The notes: a model not told the origin generated them from the letters alone. Shown: positions 17,867-27,459, counted from the stretch's first letter. The stretch is DNA of 64,000 bases from Azospirillum brasilense (GCF_008365405.1 NZ_QOKV01000016.1:96873-160872), one strand, 5' to 3'. A program made the numbers and translations.

Positions 17867-18010
17867 GGTATGTCTCCCGCATACGAGTTAATCCTTTCGG
17901 ACTGTGCTTGAAGCAATTTCGATATGTCAATGGGGGCTAAGTCACCCAATGTGGCACTGAAGTAAAAAGTTGTGTTTGTTTATTGAAATGCACGGCTGGG
18001 GAGGGGTGCC

Positions 18011-19144
18011 ATGGCGCGGTTTTCCTTTGCGCGCTTCGTCGCGGTGATGGTGAAGGAGTTCATCCAGATGCGGCGCGATCGCCTGACCTTCGCCATGATG
18101 GTGGGGGTGCCGGTGCTCCAGCTCGTGCTGTTCGGCTTCGCCATCAACTCCGACCCCAAAAGCCTGCCGACCGCCGTCCACGCCGCGGATTCCAGCCCCT
18201 TCGCGCGCACGCTGGTGTCGGCCATGGCGAATTCCGGCTATTTCGACGTGGCCCGCGGCGCCGACAGCCCGGCGGAGCTGGACCGCCTGCTGGCGGAGGG
18301 GCGGGTGCAGTTCGCCGTCACCATCCCCGCCGGCTTCGCCCGCGACCTGCAGCGGGGCGAGCGGCCGGTTCTGCTGGTCGAGGCCGACGCGACCGACCCG
18401 GCGGCGACCAGCAACGCGCTGGCCGCCCTGTCCACCCTCGCGCGGCAGGCGCTGGACCCCGATCTGACCGGCCCGCTGGCCCCTCTGCGCTCCACCCCCG
18501 ACCCGGTCGAACTGCGGGTCCACCGCCGCTACAACCCGGAGGGCATCACCCAGTACAACGTGGTGCCCGGCCTGATGGGCGTGGTCCTGACCATGACCAT
18601 GGTGATGATGACCGCGCTGGCCGTCACCCGCGAGCGGGAGCGCGGAACGATGGAGAATCTGCTGGCCATGCCGGTCCGCCCGTTCGAGGTGATGCTGGGC
18701 AAGATCGTGCCCTTCATCCTGGTCGGCTACATCCAGGTCGTCATCATTGTCCTGGCCGCCCGGCTGCTGTTTGGTGTGCCCATCGTCGGCAGCCTGGCCC
18801 TGCTGTCCGCCGTGCTCGTGCTGTTCATCGCCGCCAATCTGGCGGTGGGCTTCACCTTCTCGACGGTGGCGAAGAACCAGCTTCAGGCGATGCAGATGTC
18901 CTTCTTCTTCTTTCTGCCGTCGATGCTGCTGTCCGGCTTCATGTTCCCCTTCCGCGGCATGCCCGGCTGGGCGCAGGCGGTGGGGGAGGTGCTGCCGCTG
19001 ACCCATTTCCTGCGCATCGTCCGCGGCATCCTCCTGAAAGGCAACGGGCCGGCGGAAATCGCGGGGGAGGTGGCGGCGCTGCTGATTTTCCTGGCGGTGG
19101 TCACCGTCGTCGCGCTGAAACGCTACCGGCAGACCTTGGACTGA
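18011..19144 (+). CDS. ABC-2 type permease of the exporter (YhhJ/YbhR-like)
   Basis: 377 residues. First membrane helix near residues 28-46, a periplasmic domain of about 140 residues, then five helices in the C-terminal half, including the ABC-2 signature region (QYNVVPGLMGVVLTMTMVMM, RERERGTMENLLAMPVRP). Only one permease gene is present where E. coli has ybhS and ybhR, suggesting a homodimer. GGGGAGGGG precedes the ATG. It is cut off from the ATPase gene by the inverted small gene and the hairpin at 17453. Confidence 0.88.
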   Translation: MARFSFARFVAVMVKEFIQMRRDRLTFAMMVGVPVLQLVLFGFAINSDPKSLPTAVHAADSSPFARTLVSAMANSGYFDVARGADSPAELDRLLAEGRVQFAVTIPAGFARDLQRGERPVLLVEADATDPAATSNALAALSTLARQALDPDLTGPLAPLRSTPDPVELRVHRRYNPEGITQYNVVPGLMGVVLTMTMVMMTALAVTRERERGTMENLLAMPVRPFEVMLGKIVPFILVGYIQVVIIVLAARLLFGVPIVGSLALLSAVLVLFIAANLAVGFTFSTVAKNQLQAMQMSFFFFLPSMLLSGFMFPFRGMPGWAQAVGEVLPLTHFLRIVRGILLKGNGPAEIAGEVAALLIFLAVVTVVALKRYRQTLD

Positions 19145-19279
19145 GCAGCAAACGGGGGACGGGTGCGGCCCTTCATCCTCTCGGGCAAGTCGAAACCGGT
19201 TGTGACATGGGCGTGAGCCTCACGTTTCGTTAAGGAACATTGGTTCTAATCTTTCCCGATTGGCGGTCCGTGGGGGAAG

Positions 19280-20227
19280 ATGATGCGGCGCTCGGCGGTT
19301 GGCCCGACGGTCGGGATTCTCGCGGCGGTTCTGATCGCCGCCGGTCTGGCCGGCCCGGCCGAGGCCGGATCGTCCAAGAAGAAGAAGCCCGCGCCGCCGG
19401 CTCCCAATTCCATCGCCTGGAGTCAGGTGAACGGTCCCGCCCTGGGGCCGGCCCAGTCGATCGGCGGCTACGCCGCGGGCTGCGTCACGGGCGCTCAGGC
19501 CCTGCCGGGGGAAGGCACCGGCTATCAGGTGATCCGGATGTCCCGCCAACGCTATTACGGCCATCCGGAGCTGATCGACTACCTGAAGGGCTTCGGGCGC
19601 AAGGTCGCGGCGGCCGGGCTGGGGACCGCGCTGATCGGCGACATGGGGCAGGCGCGCGGCGGCCCGATGAGCTTCGGCCACGCCAGCCACCAGATCGGGC
19701 TCGACGCCGACGTCTGGCTGCGGCTCGACCATCCGCCGATGGGGCGCAACGCGCGGGAAAGCCTGACCGAGATCAAATACGTCGATTACGGCCGCGTCCG
19801 CGTCACCCCGGACTGGTCGGAACGGCAGGCCCAACTCGTCCGCATCGCCGCGAGCGACCCGCGGGTGACCCGCATCTTCGTCAACCCGGCGATCAAGCTC
19901 GCCATGTGCCGCCATTCCTGGCCGGATCGCGCCTTCCTGCGCAAGCTGCGGCCCTGGCACGGCCATGACGGGCACATGCACATCCGGCTGGGCTGCCCGG
20001 CGGGAAGCCCGCAGTGCGAGGACCAGCGCGACATTCCCGACGGCGACGGCTGCGGCGACGAGGTCGCGTCCTGGCTCGGCTCCGTCTACCCGGTGGTGGA
20101 GAGGCACAACGGCAAGCCGCAGCCGCGCTACGTCAACATGCCGCCCGCCTGCACCGCGGTGCTGCGCGCCGCCGGGACGCGGGTCGCCGCCATGGACGAC
20201 CCGCATATGGAGAAGGCGTTGCGGTAA
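19280..20227 (+). CDS. mepA: Penicillin-insensitive murein endopeptidase MepA
   Basis: 315 residues with a signal peptide (cleavage near AEA-GSS, about residue 29). LAS-type zinc peptidase motifs are present: GHASHQIGLDAD with the first His and Asp ligands, and HGHDGHMHIRL with the last. MepA cuts D-Ala-mesoDAP cross-links in the periplasm. Cysteine-rich C-terminal segment (CPAGSPQCEDQ, GDGCGDE) as in E. coli MepA. The start could be either of two adjacent ATGs (19280 or 19283). Confidence 0.9.
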   Translation: MMRRSAVGPTVGILAAVLIAAGLAGPAEAGSSKKKKPAPPAPNSIAWSQVNGPALGPAQSIGGYAAGCVTGAQALPGEGTGYQVIRMSRQRYYGHPELIDYLKGFGRKVAAAGLGTALIGDMGQARGGPMSFGHASHQIGLDADVWLRLDHPPMGRNARESLTEIKYVDYGRVRVTPDWSERQAQLVRIAASDPRVTRIFVNPAIKLAMCRHSWPDRAFLRKLRPWHGHDGHMHIRLGCPAGSPQCEDQRDIPDGDGCGDEVASWLGSVYPVVERHNGKPQPRYVNMPPACTAVLRAAGTRVAAMDDPHMEKALR

Positions 20228-20313
20228 TGTGACGCCGGATTTTGCGCTTGCACGAACGGAGCGCCCGGATACTGTGAAAGTCGGAATGAATTCGTTCGCA
20301 TCGCGGAAAGGCC

Positions 20314-21342
20314 ATGTCCGCCGCGCGAACGAACCGGTCGTCCGGCGGTCCAGGCAACGGGGCAGGCGCGAAGGCGATGAGCGATAACAGCGGCAACGAT
20401 CACGCGGGCGGTCCCCGCATCACGCTCAGGACCCGCCTTTACGCTTGGTGGGAGGGCTACGACCTCTCCGGCCTGAAGGGCAGGGGCGGGGAGGAGGACG
20501 GCAGGCCGCAGGCCGGCGCCGCTCCGGCCCAGCCCGCCGTCCGGGGGCATGGCCCCGGCGTGAACCGCTGGGGCAAGCCGCTGTGGAGCGCCACGCGAAT
20601 CGAGGTGGCGGAGAAGCTGTGGGGTGAGGGCTTCAACACGCCGGGCGGGCACGACCATATTCCCTATCTGGTGAAGCCGCTCGGCCTGAACCCGGCGATG
20701 AGCGTGCTGGACCTGTCCGCCGGCCTGGGCGGCACCAGCCGCACCATGGCGAGCAAGTACGGCTGCTGGGTCACCGGGCTCGAGGCGTCGGAGCTTCTGG
20801 CGAAGGAGGGGATGATCCGCTCCTTCAAGGAGGGGCTGGAGAAGAAGGCCCCGATCGAAACCTACGATCCGGAGAATTTCAGCTATCCCAAGCGCGTGGA
20901 CGCCATCGTCTACAAGGAGGGGATGTTCTCCGTGCGCGGCAAGGACCAGCTGTTCGACGGGATGGAACTGGCGCTGAAGCCGCGCGGTCATCTGCTGATG
21001 ACCGACTACGTGATCGAGCCGGCGCTGGCCGGGGCCAGGGCCGTCCAGGTCTGGTGCGACAAGGAGCCGATGCAGCCGCATTTGTGGTCCAAGGACCAGA
21101 TGGCCGCCGCCTTCGCCCAGCGGAATCTGGACCTGCGAATCGCCGAGGACATCACCGACACCCACCGCGGCCTGATCGTGAGCGCCATCCAGGGGCTGGT
21201 CGAGCATCTGGAGCGCCATCATCTGGACCACGAGACCAAGCTCGCGGTGATGGACGAGGTCGAGCTGTGGGTCCGCCGCGTGTCCGCCATCGAGGCGGGC
21301 ATGAAGGTCTGCCGTTTCTACGCGCTGAAACCGGCGGAGTAG
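20314..21342 (+). CDS. SAM-dependent methyltransferase, unknown substrate
   Basis: 342 residues from the first ATG; a second ATG at 20377 would give 321 residues and is equally possible. The fold begins near residue 100 with LWGEGFNTPGGHDHI, the SAM loop VLDLSAGLGGTSRTMA, and GHLLMTDYVIEPA further on. The FNTPGG and 'L-x-AGLGG' segments resemble the ubiquinone/phosphoethanolamine-type class I methyltransferases, but the acceptor cannot be told. No membrane segment is seen. Confidence 0.8.
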   Translation: MSAARTNRSSGGPGNGAGAKAMSDNSGNDHAGGPRITLRTRLYAWWEGYDLSGLKGRGGEEDGRPQAGAAPAQPAVRGHGPGVNRWGKPLWSATRIEVAEKLWGEGFNTPGGHDHIPYLVKPLGLNPAMSVLDLSAGLGGTSRTMASKYGCWVTGLEASELLAKEGMIRSFKEGLEKKAPIETYDPENFSYPKRVDAIVYKEGMFSVRGKDQLFDGMELALKPRGHLLMTDYVIEPALAGARAVQVWCDKEPMQPHLWSKDQMAAAFAQRNLDLRIAEDITDTHRGLIVSAIQGLVEHLERHHLDHETKLAVMDEVELWVRRVSAIEAGMKVCRFYALKPAE

Positions 21343-21390
21343 CGTCGAAACGGCCGCATCCGGCGGGAAACGCAACCGCGACGGGGGCCG

Positions 21391-21419
21391 TTGACAGCGG
21401 GGGTGCGCCGCACTATGGT
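21391..21419 (+). promoter_or_regulatory. Promoter of rpmJ
   Basis: TTGACA and TATGGT separated by exactly 17 bases, 44 bases before the rpmJ start. Confidence 0.75.
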
Positions 21420-21462
21420 GCGCGCCTTCGATCGAGCCGCCGACCGACCAGGATGAAGAACT

Positions 21463-21588
21463 ATGAAGATCGTTAACTCTCTCAAGTCGATGAAGACGCG
21501 CCACAAGGCCTGCCGCGTGATCCGCCGCAAGGGCCGCGTCTACGTCATCAACAAGCAGAACCCGCGCTTCAAGGCCCGCCAGGGCTGA
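21463..21588 (+). CDS. rpmJ: 50S ribosomal protein L36
   Basis: A 41-residue basic protein (MKIVNSLKSMKTRHKACRVI, ending NKQNPRFKARQG), the usual alphaproteobacterial form of L36. Only one cysteine is left, so it is the zinc-free (C-minus) type that does not need metal. It stands alone between its own promoter and a strong terminator. Confidence 0.93.
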   Translation: MKIVNSLKSMKTRHKACRVIRRKGRVYVINKQNPRFKARQG

Positions 21589-21634
21589 GATCGGCGGCCG
21601 GGTCCGCCCGGCCGACGCGTGCTGTGCTGTTGAA

Positions 21635-21679
21635 CGCGACGCCGCGCCGTTCCCCTGGGACGGCGCGGCGTCGCGTTTT
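21635..21679 (+). terminator. Rho-independent terminator of rpmJ
   Basis: A perfect 16-bp stem CGCGACGCCGCGCCGT with a 9-base loop, followed by TTTT. Confidence 0.92.
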
Positions 21680-21760
21680 GCGCGTCTGGTGCTTGTTTCG
21701 GTTGAAAGCGGAATCAATTCCGGACAGTTTCAGGTCGCCTGTGCGATCCGGAGTTGTTGG

Positions 21761-22255
21761 ATGACCAAAAGTTTAGACCTGGGTTGCGGCCCCAACCCGA
21801 AAAACCCCTTTTCTGCGAGCGAGCTGTTCGGACTCGATGTTGAGGATCACCCCGCATCGCACATCCGGACGGCGGATCTGGCCGTGGATTCGCTCCCCTT
21901 CGAGGACGCCTACTTCGACTACGTCACCGCCTTCGACGTGATCGAGCATGTGCCGCGAATCGTCTACGCGCCGCACCGCCGCTACAGCTTCATCGCGCTG
22001 ATGGACGAGATTCACCGCGTCCTGAAGCCGGACGGGCTCTTCTATTCCCAGACCCCCGCCTACCCGCACGCCGAGGCGTTCCAGGACCCCACCCACGTCA
22101 ACATCATCACCGAGAACACCTTCGCCCTCTATTTCGACGACCGGCACCGTTGGGCGGCCAATTACGGCTTCCGCGGGGCCTTCCGCGTCCTGTCGCAGGA
22201 ATGGCGCGGCTTCCACCTGCTGACGACGCTTCAGAAGGTGCCCGCTCCGGCCTGA
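21761..22255 (+). CDS. Small SAM-dependent methyltransferase
   Basis: 164 residues with SAM loop SLDLGCGPNPKNPF, the acidic LFGLDVE after it, TAFDVIEHVPR (motif post II) and RVLKPDGLFYSQTPAYPH (motif III). These fit the Methyltransf_11 type acting on small molecules or lipids. The ATG at 21761 is chosen because the family begins just before the SAM loop; the ORF can be opened upstream to 21689 but without support. Confidence 0.8.
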   Translation: MTKSLDLGCGPNPKNPFSASELFGLDVEDHPASHIRTADLAVDSLPFEDAYFDYVTAFDVIEHVPRIVYAPHRRYSFIALMDEIHRVLKPDGLFYSQTPAYPHAEAFQDPTHVNIITENTFALYFDDRHRWAANYGFRGAFRVLSQEWRGFHLLTTLQKVPAPA

Positions 22256-22370
22256 CCGGGGTCGGGCGACAAAAGGGGGGCTGGTGCCGGCGCGGCTTCG
22301 ATGCTACCTCTGAAACAGGAACGCCGCAGGAACAATCCGGGCGACCGACAAGAGGGGAGGAAGGCCGGCC

Positions 22371-23858
22371 ATGCGGATGCCCGCGCCCGACGACGGCGTC
22401 ATCGCGCGCCGCCGCGAGATCATCGCAGCGCTGCGGGCCATCGTGCCCGGCGAGGGGGTGATCGCCGACGAAAGCGAACTGCGCGCCTACGAATGCGACG
22501 GGCTGACCGCCTACCGCCAGCTTCCCATGGTCGTGGTGCTGCCCAGCACGGTGGAGCAGGTCAGCCGGGTGCTCCGGACCTGCAAAGAGATGGGGGTGAA
22601 GGTGGTGCCGCGCGGCGCCGGCACCTCCCTGTCCGGCGGGGCGCTGCCGCTGGCCGACGGCGTGCTGCTGGGGATGGGGAAGTTCAACCGCATCCTCGAC
22701 ATCGACTTCGCGAATCGCTGCGTGGTGACCCAGCCGGGGGTGACCAACCTCGGCATCTCCACCGCGGTGGCGCATGAGGGCTTCTATTACGCGCCCGACC
22801 CGTCCAGCCAGATCGCCTGCACCATCGGCGGCAACATTGCCGAGAATTCCGGCGGGGTGCATTGCCTGAAATACGGGCTGACCACCAACAACGTGCTGGG
22901 GCTGGAGATGGTGCTGATGGACGGCACCATCCTGCGGCTGGGCGGCAAGCATCTCGACGCCGGCGGCTACGACCTGATGGGGGTCGTCACCGGCTCCGAA
23001 GGGCTGCTGGGGGTGGTGACCGAGGTCACGGTGCGCATCCTCAAGAAGCCGGCCACCGCCCGCGCCGTGCTGATCGGCTTCCCGACCAGCGAGCAGGGCG
23101 GCGACTGCGTGGCCGCCATCATCGCCGCGGGCATCATCCCCGGCGGCATGGAGATGATGGACAAGCCGGCCATCCACGCCGCGGAGGATTTCGTTCACGC
23201 CGGCTACCCGCTGGACGTCGAGGCCCTGCTGATCGTCGAGCTGGACGGCCCGGCGGCGGAGGTCGACCACCTGATCGACCGGGTGGCGGAGATCGCCCGG
23301 TCCAAGGGCTGCTGCTACTCCCGCGTCTCGACCTCGGAGGAGGAGCGGCTGTCCTTCTGGGCCGGGCGCAAGGCGGCCTTCCCGGCGGTGGGACGCATCA
23401 GCCCCGATTACTACTGCATGGACGGCACCATCCCGCGCAGGGCGCTGCCCCTGGTGCTGCACCGCATGCAGGAGATGTCCGACCGCTACGCCCTGCGGGT
23501 CGCCAACGTCTTCCACGCCGGCGACGGCAACCTGCACCCGCTGATCCTCTACGACGCCAACAAGCCGGGCGAGCTGGAGCGGGCGGAGGCCTTCGGCAAC
23601 GACATCCTGCGCCTGTGCGTCGAAGTCGGCGGCGTGCTGACCGGCGAACATGGCGTGGGGGTGGAGAAGCGCGACCTGATGACCGACCAGTTCGACGAGG
23701 TCGATCTCGACCAGCAGCAGCGCATCAAATGCGCCTTCGACCCCGACGGGCTGCTGAACCCCGGCAAGGTCTTCCCCAAGCTGCACCGCTGCGCCGAGCT
23801 GGGCCGCGTTCACATCCACAAGGGGGAGCTGCGCTTCCCCGACATTCCCCGCTTTTGA
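22371..23858 (+). CDS. glcD: Glycolate oxidase FAD subunit GlcD
   Basis: 495 residues, FAD-binding PCMH domain (VVPRGAGTSLSGGALPLADG) and the C-terminal FAD-oxidase domain with HAGDGNLHPLI and TGEHGVGVEKRD. First gene of glcDEF, which oxidises glycolate to glyoxylate and passes electrons to the quinone pool. GGGGAGGAAGG lies before the ATG. glcE follows after 10 bases. Confidence 0.93.
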   Translation: MRMPAPDDGVIARRREIIAALRAIVPGEGVIADESELRAYECDGLTAYRQLPMVVVLPSTVEQVSRVLRTCKEMGVKVVPRGAGTSLSGGALPLADGVLLGMGKFNRILDIDFANRCVVTQPGVTNLGISTAVAHEGFYYAPDPSSQIACTIGGNIAENSGGVHCLKYGLTTNNVLGLEMVLMDGTILRLGGKHLDAGGYDLMGVVTGSEGLLGVVTEVTVRILKKPATARAVLIGFPTSEQGGDCVAAIIAAGIIPGGMEMMDKPAIHAAEDFVHAGYPLDVEALLIVELDGPAAEVDHLIDRVAEIARSKGCCYSRVSTSEEERLSFWAGRKAAFPAVGRISPDYYCMDGTIPRRALPLVLHRMQEMSDRYALRVANVFHAGDGNLHPLILYDANKPGELERAEAFGNDILRLCVEVGGVLTGEHGVGVEKRDLMTDQFDEVDLDQQQRIKCAFDPDGLLNPGKVFPKLHRCAELGRVHIHKGELRFPDIPRF

Positions 23859-23868
23859 GGCCATCCGC

Positions 23869-25122
23869 ATGACCGTGACCACCGTCAAGCCCGACTCGGC
23901 GGGCCAGGCCGCCGACGCGGTGCGCTGGGCCTTATCGGAAGGGACGCCGCTGGACGTCGCCGGTTCGGGGTCCAAGCGCGGCCTCGGGCGCCCGATCCAG
24001 ACCGCCTGCACGCTGGACCTCTCAGGCCTGTCCGGAGTCGTCGCCTACGAGGCGGAGGAGCTGGTGCTGACCGCCAAGGCCGGCACGCCGATGGCCGCGA
24101 TCCTGCCGATGCTGGGGGAACGCCGTCAGCAGCTCGCCTTCGAGCCGCAGGACCTCGGGCCGCTGTTCGGCCGGCCGGAGGGGCAGGGGACACTGGGCGG
24201 GGTGATATCCTGCGGGCTGGCCGGGCCAAGGCGCATCAGCGCCGGTTCCGCCCGCGACCACACGTTGGGCATCGAGGGAGTGAACGGGCGTGGCGACCTC
24301 TACAAGGGTGGCGGCAAGGTGGTGAAGAACGTCACCGGCTACGACGTGCCCAAGCTGATGGCCGGCTCCTTCGGCACGCTGACCGTCCTGACCGAGCTGA
24401 CGGTGAAGGTGCTGCCGGCGCCGGAGGATGTCCGGACCCTGCTGCTGGCCGGGCGCGAGGACGCCGGGGCCGTCGCGGCGCTGACCGCGGCGCTGCAGAG
24501 CCCCTACGACGTGTCCGGCGCCGCCCATTTGCCGGCCGCGGTGGCGGCGCGGTCCCATGTGCGGGCGGTCGCCGCGGTGGGCGGGGCGGTTACGCTGGTG
24601 CGGGTGGAGGGTTTCGGCCCGTCCGTCACCGCCCGCGTCGCCGCGCTGACGGAGGAGCTTGGCGCCGACACCGTGCTGGACCGCGACGAATCGTGGGCGG
24701 TGTGGAGGGAGGTTCGGGACGTGGCGTTCTTTTGCCCCGCTCCCTCCCCTGCGTCAGCGGGGGAGGGCCGGGGTGGGGGCGATGACTCCCGCCACGTCTG
24801 GAGAATCTCCGTCCAGCCCTCCGAAGGGGCGCGCGTGGCGGAGTCGATCCGCTGGGCGCTCGACGCGGAGCTGTATTTTGACTGGGGCGGCGGGCTGATC
24901 TGGGCGGCGGTGGCGCCGACGCCCGATGCCGCCTCCGCGATCCGCGGCGCACTGGGCACCGCCGGCCATGCGACGCTGGTGCGCGCGCCCGAGGACGTGC
25001 GGATCACGGCGGAGGTGTTCCATCCGTTGCCCGACCCGGTGATGGCCCTGAGCCGCCGGGTGAAGGAGAGCTTCGACCCCTGCGGCATCCTGAACCCCGG
25101 CCGCATGTACGCGGGAGTGTAG
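23869..25122 (+). CDS. glcE: Glycolate oxidase subunit GlcE, with a palindrome-coded insert
   Basis: 417 residues, one FAD-binding domain (VAGSGSKRGLGRP, and GPRRISAGSARDHTLGI later). It acts with GlcD and GlcF. The usual GlcE shape is broken near residues 286-307 by FFCPAPSPASAGEGRGGG, coded by a REP-type palindrome (24742-24767 and flanks) that keeps the frame. The stop codon is normal and the C-terminal SFDPCGILNPGRMY is intact, so the protein is probably functional with a surface loop. The inserted segment should lie between the FAD domain and the C-terminal part. Confidence 0.88.
   Translation: MTVTTVKPDSAGQAADAVRWALSEGTPLDVAGSGSKRGLGRPIQTACTLDLSGLSGVVAYEAEELVLTAKAGTPMAAILPMLGERRQQLAFEPQDLGPLFGRPEGQGTLGGVISCGLAGPRRISAGSARDHTLGIEGVNGRGDLYKGGGKVVKNVTGYDVPKLMAGSFGTLTVLTELTVKVLPAPEDVRTLLLAGREDAGAVAALTAALQSPYDVSGAAHLPAAVAARSHVRAVAAVGGAVTLVRVEGFGPSVTARVAALTEELGADTVLDRDESWAVWREVRDVAFFCPAPSPASAGEGRGGGDDSRHVWRISVQPSEGARVAESIRWALDAELYFDWGGGLIWAAVAPTPDAASAIRGALGTAGHATLVRAPEDVRITAEVFHPLPDPVMALSRRVKESFDPCGILNPGRMYAGV
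24742..24767. repeat. REP-like palindrome inside glcE
   Basis: CCCTCCCCTGC, loop GTCA, and GCGGGGGAGGG, 10 of 11 positions paired, followed by GGGGTGGGGGC like the tails of the intergenic copies near 34 kb. It lies fully inside glcE in frame. Confidence 0.8.
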
Positions 25123-25128
25123 GCATCC

Positions 25129-26475
25129 ATGCAGACGAACTTCACGCTGACCCAGCTCGCCAACGCCGATTACCGGGATTCCGAGGCGATCCTGCGCAAG
25201 TGCGTCCATTGCGGCTTCTGCACGGCGACCTGCCCGACCTATGTCCTGCTGGGCGACGAGTTGGACAGCCCGCGCGGCCGCATCTACCAGATCAAGGACA
25301 TGTTGGAGAAGGGCGGACCGCCCACCGAGCATCAGGTGAAGCACATCGACCGCTGCCTCTCCTGCCTGTCCTGCATGACGACCTGCCCGTCGGGCGTCAA
25401 TTACATGCATCTGGTCGATCACGCCCGCGCCCATATCGAGGCGACCCACGCCCGCCCGCCCGCCGATCGCGCCATCCGCGACCTGCTGGCCCGCGTGCTG
25501 CCCAACCCACGGCTGTTCCGGCTGGCCCTGATCGCCGCCTGGTTCGGCAAGCCCTTCGCCGGGCTACTGCCGGGACGGCTTGGGGCGCTGCTGGCGCTGG
25601 CCCCGAAGTCGGTGCCGGGACCGAGCCACAGCGACCGTCCGGGCAGCCATGCTGCGGTGGGACCGCGCCGCAAGCGCGCCGCTTTGCTGGTCGGCTGCGC
25701 CCAGCAGGTGCTGGCCCCGCAGATCAACGAGGCGACCATCCGCCTGCTGAACCGCCAGGGGGTCGAGGTGGTGGTGGCCAAGGGGGCCGACTGTTGCGGC
25801 GCCCTGACCCATCATATGGGCAAGACCGACCTCAGCGACGCCGCGGCGCGGAAGACCATCGACGCCTGGATCGCCGAGATGGACGGGGAGGGGCTGGACG
25901 CCATCATCGTCAACACCTCGGGCTGCGGCACCACGGTGAAGAATTACGCCTTCCAGTTCCGCGAGGACGCGGAGTATGCGGCCAAGGCGCTGCGCGTGGC
26001 GGCCATCGCCCGCGACGTGACGGAGTTCCTGGCGGAGATCGGCCTGACCGCTCCGGTGATCGAGACCGGGCAGGCCATCGCCTACCACTCCGCCTGTTCG
26101 ATGCAGCACGGCCAGCGCATCAAGGACCAGCCGCGCCATCTGCTGCGCAGCGCCGGCTTTCAGGTGAAGGAGATCCCGGAGGCGCACATCTGCTGCGGCT
26201 CCGCCGGCACCTACAACATGCTCCAGCCGGAGATCGCCATGCAGTTGCGCGACCGCAAGGTCCGCAACATCGAGAGCACGAAGGCCGCTGCCATCGCCGC
26301 CGGCAATCTCGGCTGCATCACCCAGATCGCCACCGGCACCGGGCTGCCGGTCGTTCACACGGTCGAGTTGCTGGATTGGGCGACCGGCGGGCCGAAGCCC
26401 GAGGCGCTGAGGGACAGCCCGACCTTCGCCGGTCCGGACCGCTCGTCCGGCGCGCCTGCGCGCGCGGCGGAGTAG
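25129..26475 (+). CDS. glcF: Glycolate oxidase Fe-S subunit GlcF
   Basis: 448 residues. Two 4Fe-4S motifs, CVHCGFCTATCPTY (about residues 25-38) and CLSCLSCMTTCP (about 76-87), then two CCG-type cysteine domains (GADCCGAL and HICCGSAGTYN). It transfers electrons from GlcDE to the membrane. The final 30 residues are variable. A composite palindrome pair follows. Confidence 0.93.
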   Translation: MQTNFTLTQLANADYRDSEAILRKCVHCGFCTATCPTYVLLGDELDSPRGRIYQIKDMLEKGGPPTEHQVKHIDRCLSCLSCMTTCPSGVNYMHLVDHARAHIEATHARPPADRAIRDLLARVLPNPRLFRLALIAAWFGKPFAGLLPGRLGALLALAPKSVPGPSHSDRPGSHAAVGPRRKRAALLVGCAQQVLAPQINEATIRLLNRQGVEVVVAKGADCCGALTHHMGKTDLSDAAARKTIDAWIAEMDGEGLDAIIVNTSGCGTTVKNYAFQFREDAEYAAKALRVAAIARDVTEFLAEIGLTAPVIETGQAIAYHSACSMQHGQRIKDQPRHLLRSAGFQVKEIPEAHICCGSAGTYNMLQPEIAMQLRDRKVRNIESTKAAAIAAGNLGCITQIATGTGLPVVHTVELLDWATGGPKPEALRDSPTFAGPDRSSGAPARAAE

Positions 26476-26485
26476 GGAGCGGGTC

Positions 26486-26627
26486 CCCTCTCCCGTCCCG
26501 GGAGAGGGAAGGGACCCACGCGAAGCGTGGGAAGGGTGAGGGTGCTGGCAACGGGCTCGTGCGTGATCCTTGGATGGACCCTCACCCGGCGCCTTCGGCG
26601 CCACCCTCTCCCGGGGCGGGAGAGGGG
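26486..26627. repeat. Composite inverted pair of GC-rich palindromes, copy 3
   Basis: Same build as 2090-2228 (end palindromes, inner hairpins, GGGTGAGGGT and ACCCTCACCC). It sits between glcF and the phosphatidylcholine synthase gene. Confidence 0.85.
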
Positions 26628-26709
26628 TGCCCCGCGGTGCGGGACAATCTCCAACACCGACCCGCTTGGACTTTTCGCGGCGTATGGCTAGGTTGGCGCC
26701 AACGGGACG

Positions 26710-27459
26710 ATGAGGCGCTCAGTGGACAGCGGGTTCAAGGACGACAGCGACAGCGGTTACGGGATCGGGCGGCGGCTGTCGGCCTGGGGGGTGCACGCCT
26801 TCACCGGCAGCGGCGTCGTGCTGGGGTTGCTGGCGCTGCTCGCCGCGGTCAACGGCGAGGCCAAGGCGTGCCTGGGCTGGCTGGGGCTGGCGCTGGTCGT
26901 CGACGGGGTGGACGGCACGCTGGCTCGCCGCGCCTCGGTGAAGGAGGTGCTGCCGGGCATCGACGGGTCGGCGCTCGACCTCGTGATCGACTATCTGACC
27001 TACGTCGTCGTTCCGGCGGTCTTCCTGTACCGCTTCGGCCTGCTGCCGGACGGGTTCGGCGTGGCGCTGGCCGCCTTCATCATGATGACCTCGCTCTACT
27101 GCTTCTCGAACACCGGAATGAAGAGCGGCGACAACTACTTCGTCGGCTTTCCGGCGATCTGGAACGTGGTCGCGCTCTATCTGTGGATTCTGGCGCTCGA
27201 CCCGTGGATCAACACCGCCGTGGTGCTGGTCCTCGGCCTGCTGACCTTCACGACGGTCAAGTTCCTGCATCCCTTCCGGGTGCGCCGCTGGATGCGCCTG
27301 AATCTTCTGGTCAGCGGAGCGTGGCTCGCCTCCAGCGCGGCGCTGGTGGTCCTCTATCCGGACCGCCCCGACGCCGTCTGGTATGTCTGGCTGGCCAGCA
27401 GCGCCTATTACGCCGCGATCTGCCTGTGGCGGACGCTGCGCGGGCCGGTTGAGGCGTAA
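26710..27459 (+). CDS. pcs: Phosphatidylcholine synthase
   Basis: 249 residues and about eight membrane segments. The CDP-alcohol transferase motif in the Pcs spacing is complete: DG-x2-AR-x12-G-x3-D-x3-D, from DGTLARRASV to SALDLVID. It makes phosphatidylcholine from CDP-diacylglycerol and choline in the inner membrane, a one-step route found in plant- and host-associated bacteria. The start at 26710 keeps a charged N-terminal tail of about 20 residues. Confidence 0.93.
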   Translation: MRRSVDSGFKDDSDSGYGIGRRLSAWGVHAFTGSGVVLGLLALLAAVNGEAKACLGWLGLALVVDGVDGTLARRASVKEVLPGIDGSALDLVIDYLTYVVVPAVFLYRFGLLPDGFGVALAAFIMMTSLYCFSNTGMKSGDNYFVGFPAIWNVVALYLWILALDPWINTAVVLVLGLLTFTTVKFLHPFRVRRWMRLNLLVSGAWLASSAALVVLYPDRPDAVWYVWLASSAYYAAICLWRTLRGPVEA

